This document shows positions 59,178 to 64,000 of a stretch of DNA of 64,000 nucleotides, piece by piece. The notes below the pieces were generated by a model. It saw only the letters and a list, made by a program, of their open reading frames with translations. It was not told the origin of the DNA and searched no databases. The translations under genes were made by a program, and so were the position numbers. The stretch spans positions 1-64,000 of the forward strand of contig NZ_JAELTQ010000009.1 of assembly GCF_016428905.1 (NCBI RefSeq), written 5' to 3'. Source of the stretch: Dyella sp. ASV24. Its GTDB lineage: Bacteria; Pseudomonadota; Gammaproteobacteria; Xanthomonadales; Rhodanobacteraceae. Within the stretch, counting starts at the first letter, position 1; each line of letters opens with the position of its first letter.

Positions 59178-60242
59178 TTAGATCATGCCCTTGAGCGCCG
59201 GATGAACCAGCTCGCCGCCGTCGACGTTGATGCCCCCGCGCAGCGGTTCGAACTGGCGCCATTCGTTGCCGGCGGCCAGACGCTGCACGTACGGCAGGAT
59301 AGCGGCAGAAATCGCCACCGACGAGGTCTGCGGCACGGCACCCGGCATATTCGTGACGCAGAAGTGGGTCACGCCGTGAACGTCGTAGGTCGGCTCCTTC
59401 CAGGTGGTCGGACGCGAGGTCTCGAAGCAGCCGCCCTGGTCGATGGAGATATCCACCAGCACGCTGCCCTTCTCCATGGTCTTGACCATCTCTTCGGTGA
59501 CCACGCGCGGCGCCTTGGCGCTCGGGATCAGCACGGCGCCGACCACGAGGTCGGCCGTGGCGACTTCTTCGGCCACGCTGGACTCATAGGCATACAGCGC
59601 GGTGACGTTCGGGCCCATGGCCATCATTTCGGCCAGGCGATCCTGGCGCTTGTCGAACACCACCACATTGGCGCCAGCAGCGGCGGCCAGCGCGGCAGCG
59701 TTGCCACCGGCAGCGCCTGCGCCCAGCACCACCACCTTGCCGCGCGGCGTGGAGGCCATGCCGCCCAGCAGCTTGCCCTTGCCACCCTGCGGACGATGCA
59801 GCAGCGTGGTGCCGATCTGGGTGGCGATGCGGCCGGCAATGACCGACATCGGCAACAGCAGCGGCAGGCCGCCGTTCTCTTCCACCGACTCGAACGCCAC
59901 GCCGGTCAGGCCGATGTCGAGCAGGCTCTTGGTCAGCGCCGGCTCGGCAGCCAGGTGCAGGTAGCAGAACAGCAGGTGGTGCTTCTTGAGCAGGGCCAAG
60001 TCGCCAGCGATCGGCTCCTTGACCTTCACGATCAGCTCGCCGGCGTCATACAGGGCGGCGGCATCGGCAACGACCTTCACGCCGACCTTGGCATAGGCCT
60101 CGTCGGAGAAGCCGCTCTTCTCGCCTGCGCCGGACTGGATGAACACCTCGTGGCCACGGCGCACCAGATCGGAGGCAGCGGCGGGAATGAGGGCAACACG
60201 ACCTTCAAGGGTCTTGGTTTCGGAAGGGATACCGATACGCAT
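59178..60242 (-). CDS. ald: Alanine dehydrogenase
   Basis: A 354-residue enzyme converting alanine and NAD to pyruvate and ammonia. Starts with the family's MRIGIPSETKTLEGRVALIP. Catalytic Lys and His in IVKVKEPI and YLHLA. NAD-binding GAGAAGGNAAALAAAAGANV. Full length. The frame is open further upstream but ATG 60242 gives the family start. Confidence 0.97.
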   Translation of the reverse strand: MRIGIPSETKTLEGRVALIPAAASDLVRRGHEVFIQSGAGEKSGFSDEAYAKVGVKVVADAAALYDAGELIVKVKEPIAGDLALLKKHHLLFCYLHLAAEPALTKSLLDIGLTGVAFESVEENGGLPLLLPMSVIAGRIATQIGTTLLHRPQGGKGKLLGGMASTPRGKVVVLGAGAAGGNAAALAAAAGANVVVFDKRQDRLAEMMAMGPNVTALYAYESSVAEEVATADLVVGAVLIPSAKAPRVVTEEMVKTMEKGSVLVDISIDQGGCFETSRPTTWKEPTYDVHGVTHFCVTNMPGAVPQTSSVAISAAILPYVQRLAAGNEWRQFEPLRGGINVDGGELVHPALKGMI

Positions 60243-61655
<1,413 letters not shown>

Positions 61656-61677
61656 GTTTTGGCCGCAAGCTCTTGAC

Positions 61678-61823
61678 CGTCATTCCGGCGCAGGCCGGAA
61701 TCCAGTGGCGATGAGGCTCGATTGTCGCGATGACTCTAACCATCGAGTCCGGGGCGACGACCGATCACTATGGAAACTGGATTCCGGCCCTCGCCCCCCT
61801 TTTTGGGGTGCGCCGGAATGACG
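61678..61823. repeat. CATTCCGG inverted-repeat element with an inserted hairpin
   Basis: The same arms as at 56625-56751. The right arm is interrupted between CCGGCC and GCGCCGG by about 20 bases (CTCGCCCCCCTTTTTGGGGT), which itself forms CCCC...GGGG. Confidence 0.8.
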
Positions 61824-61875
61824 AGAATGAAGTGCTAGGCAAGCTGAAAGTCCTGTTGCAACTCTCCGGATTGAC

Positions 61876-63012
61876 GTGATCGAAGCTCGCTTCCACGACA
61901 GCATCGAACGCATCCCTGCTGCGGCATGGGATGCGCTTCGCCCGGACGACAACCCGTTTGTCTCGCACGCCTTTCTGGCGCTGCTGGAGCGCACGGGATG
62001 TGTCCGTCCAGACTGGGGCTGGCAAGCCCATCATCTCGGCCTCTACGAAGATGACGAACTCGTTGCCGCCGCGCCGCTGTATCTGAAAGGCAATTCCCAC
62101 GGCGAGTTCGTGTTCGACTGGAGCTGGGCCAGTGCCTGGGAGCGTGCCGGTGGCGACTACTACCCCAAGCTGCTCAATGCCGTGCCCTACTCGCCCGTGC
62201 CCGGGCCACGCCTACTGGCAGGCATGGGCGCGCATACCGCCGAACGACAGCGGGACCTGACAACGGCGATGCGCAGCTTTGCTGAGCGCATGAACCTTTC
62301 CTCCGCGCACGCCAACTTTCTGCGTGACGACGAATTGGCTGCCTTCGATGGTCCGTGGCTGGACCGCTCGGACGTGCAGTTCCACTGGCATAACCATGAC
62401 TACGCCGACTTTGGGCAATTCCTCGCCGCGCTGAACCACAAGAAGCGGAAAAACATCCGTCAGGAACGCAGCCATGTCGCCCAAGCGGGCCTGGCTATCG
62501 AAATGCGTGGCGGCGACACACTCAGCCGAGACGAGTGGCAACAGATCCACGCGTTGTACGAAGCCACCTTTGACGCCAAGGGCAACCATGCCGCCCTGAC
62601 GCGATCGATGTTCACCGGCATGGGCGACATCCTCGGCGAGCACGTGCAGGTGTCACTCGCACGCCACGAAGGCCGCATCATCGCCATGGCGCTATTCCTC
62701 AAAAGCAGCGACACGCTATACGGGCGCTACTGGGGCGCAGAGGTCGACGTGCCGGGCCTGCACTTCGAACTCTGCTACTACCAGGGCATTGAGTACGCCA
62801 TCCGTCATGGCCTGCAACGCTTTGAACCTGGCGCACAGGGCGAGCATAAGCTGGCGCGGGGATTTCTTCCCGTGCGAACCCACTCCCGGCATTACCTGGT
62901 CAATCGCAGTTTTCGCGACGCTGTGCGGCAGGCGTTGGCCAGCGAAGCAGAGGCCATGGATGACTACGCACAGGAGCTGTTACAGCACAGCCCCTACGCG
63001 CACGCCCCTTGA
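61876..63012 (+). CDS. FemAB/GNAT-like protein (DUF482 family)
   Basis: A 378-residue soluble protein of the peptidogalycan-biosynthesis/DUF482 family with a double GNAT fold. Recognisable segments: NPFVSHAFLALLERTG near the start, FDWSWASAWERAGGDYYPKL, NHKKRKNIRQER in the middle and YGRYWGAEVDVPGLHFELCY plus GAQGEHKLARGF at the end. Probably an acyl or aminoacyl transferase of unknown substrate. A GTG start is used, with weak ribosome site. Confidence 0.88.
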   Translation: MIEARFHDSIERIPAAAWDALRPDDNPFVSHAFLALLERTGCVRPDWGWQAHHLGLYEDDELVAAAPLYLKGNSHGEFVFDWSWASAWERAGGDYYPKLLNAVPYSPVPGPRLLAGMGAHTAERQRDLTTAMRSFAERMNLSSAHANFLRDDELAAFDGPWLDRSDVQFHWHNHDYADFGQFLAALNHKKRKNIRQERSHVAQAGLAIEMRGGDTLSRDEWQQIHALYEATFDAKGNHAALTRSMFTGMGDILGEHVQVSLARHEGRIIAMALFLKSSDTLYGRYWGAEVDVPGLHFELCYYQGIEYAIRHGLQRFEPGAQGEHKLARGFLPVRTHSRHYLVNRSFRDAVRQALASEAEAMDDYAQELLQHSPYAHAP

Positions 63013-63013
63013 T

Positions 63014-64000
63014 TCAACCCAGCGAGATGCCGGCCACCTTGCCCTCGGTGTCCAGCTCCACACCGAACTCCAGATAGTTGCCCGGACCAAACTGGATCAC
63101 GTAGTCGTTCCAGGTCTTGTCCTTGTCTGGGCGCTTCCCTTTGAAGATAAAGGAAGACGGCTCACCGAACGGGGACAACTGCTTGGCCAGGCGACCGGAC
63201 AGGCCCGCGGCCATCTTGGCCTTCAGCTTGTCGCCGAACATCGAAGCGTCTTCATTTCCCTTCTGCATCTGCGCAAAGGCCTTGCGTGCAGCTGCGGTTA
63301 CTGCCGCGTCCTCTCCTGCTGCGGGCTTACGCGCCGCCGCCGCAACGTCCGGATACAAGGCCTCGAACGTGGCAGTGACCAGCATCTGGCCCGGCTCCGG
63401 ATTGTCGCCCACGTTGGTGAAGGCAATGACCTGGATGCCTTGCTTCGGGAAATACTGATTCGAGGTGGTGAACCCGAACGACCCGCCGGTGTGGCCGATG
63501 CGCGGCTGGTCGTCCAACGTGTCGACGAACAGGCCAAGGCCGTAGTCGTTGCTACCCTCCGCCGGCGTCGTCATCAATACGTAGTCCGCGGGACGAACGA
63601 TCTTCCCGCCGCTAAGCGCGACATTCCAGCGCTCCAGATCGTCCACGGTGGAAACCAGGACACCTGCCGCCCAGCCGACCGTGGCATGGATGGTAGGCGC
63701 AGCTTCCAGCTTCCCGTTCGTATGTCGGTAGCCCTTCGCCATGCCCGGCAGACGGGATTCGTCGTCCACCGTATAGGTATGGGTCATGCCGGCCGGCGCC
63801 AGCAGGTGCGTCTTCACATAGTGCAGGTAAGACTCGTGCGACGTCACCTCAATCACCCGGCCTAGCAACGCATAGCCGCTATTGGAATAGGACCAGCGGC
63901 TACCCGGCGGGAAATCCAGTGGCTTGTCCTTGATGCGCGCCATGATCTGGTCGAAGGTGGCAGGCTTCACCGCCCACTGCTCGACGTCCGGCCCATCCAG
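63014..64000 (-). CDS. Serine hydrolase, beta-lactamase class C fold (N-terminus outside window)
   Basis: The frame is open to the right edge, so only about 329 residues of the C-terminal part are seen. Visible family parts: Tyr-x-Asn in RWSYSNSGYALLG, and HTGGSFGF in the region of the KTG/HTG motif. The SxxK catalytic serine should be just beyond the edge. The last 100 residues are an extra domain common in such peptidases/esterases. It may act on D-Ala peptides or esters. Confidence 0.88.
   Translation of the reverse strand: MDGPDVEQWAVKPATFDQIMARIKDKPLDFPPGSRWSYSNSGYALLGRVIEVTSHESYLHYVKTHLLAPAGMTHTYTVDDESRLPGMAKGYRHTNGKLEAAPTIHATVGWAAGVLVSTVDDLERWNVALSGGKIVRPADYVLMTTPAEGSNDYGLGLFVDTLDDQPRIGHTGGSFGFTTSNQYFPKQGIQVIAFTNVGDNPEPGQMLVTATFEALYPDVAAAARKPAAGEDAAVTAAARKAFAQMQKGNEDASMFGDKLKAKMAAGLSGRLAKQLSPFGEPSSFIFKGKRPDKDKTWNDYVIQFGPGNYLEFGVELDTEGKVAGISLG

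Overview
The window comes from a high-GC gammaproteobacterium, most probably Xanthomonadales and within that the Rhodanobacteraceae (Dyella, Luteibacter or Rhodanobacter-like). The reasons are the gene families (an XVIPCD-tailed type IV secretion effector with lipoprotein immunity candidates, a Mpo1-like protein, a DUF2339/DUF3999 pair, LolA-FtsK-Ald-TrxB in a row) and the intergenic CATTCCGGC-type inverted repeats. Species assignment is inference.

1-12.6 kb is ordinary chromosome: the end of a TetR-type gene, small DUF proteins, a large CHASE-PAS-hybrid histidine kinase that overlaps a response-regulator diguanylate cyclase, YaeQ, a secreted DNA/RNA endonuclease, a Crp/Fnr regulator, and a divergent oxidoreductase/TetR pair with two perfect 15-bp palindromes between them. 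12.6-19.9 kb is accessory: a glycosyltransferase-like protein, a trypsin-fold protease, three tandem paralogous lipoproteins followed by an XVIPCD effector (read here as an anti-bacterial T4SS effector with triplicated immunity), an HNH nuclease and a membrane-anchored orphan.

19,907-35,529 is a genomic island of about 15.6 kb in the 3' end of tRNA-Ser(UGA), bounded by a 17-bp direct repeat. It carries, left to right: acr3-arsC-arsR with divergent arsH; an XRE regulator divergent from a three-gene lipoprotein/membrane operon; an IS21-family element; a divergent pair of a deoxyribosyltransferase/TIR-like protein and a zinc-hook SMC-like ATPase broken by a 7-bp tandem duplication; a MobA/MobL relaxase with a possible oriT; two small membrane proteins; and a tyrosine integrase next to the tRNA. 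It looks like an integrative mobilizable element, since no conjugation apparatus is present. The tRNA's likely original terminator lies at the far (left) end of the island.

From 35.5 kb onward the window returns to core chromosome: a second broken tRNA-Ser with a 77-bp insertion in its anticodon loop, serS, an SDR/AraC divergent pair, rarA, the DUF2339/DUF3999 membrane pair, a czcCBA-type RND metal efflux operon with a Cys/His-rich leader gene, a beta-propeller sensor diguanylate cyclase, a DUF1275 protein, lolA, ftsK, ald, trxB, a FemAB/GNAT-like protein and a serine hydrolase that runs off the right edge.

The parts most worth following up are the triplicated-immunity effector locus, the candidate defence pair with its slippage-type frameshift, and the tRNA-Ser region, which appears to have been hit more than once.
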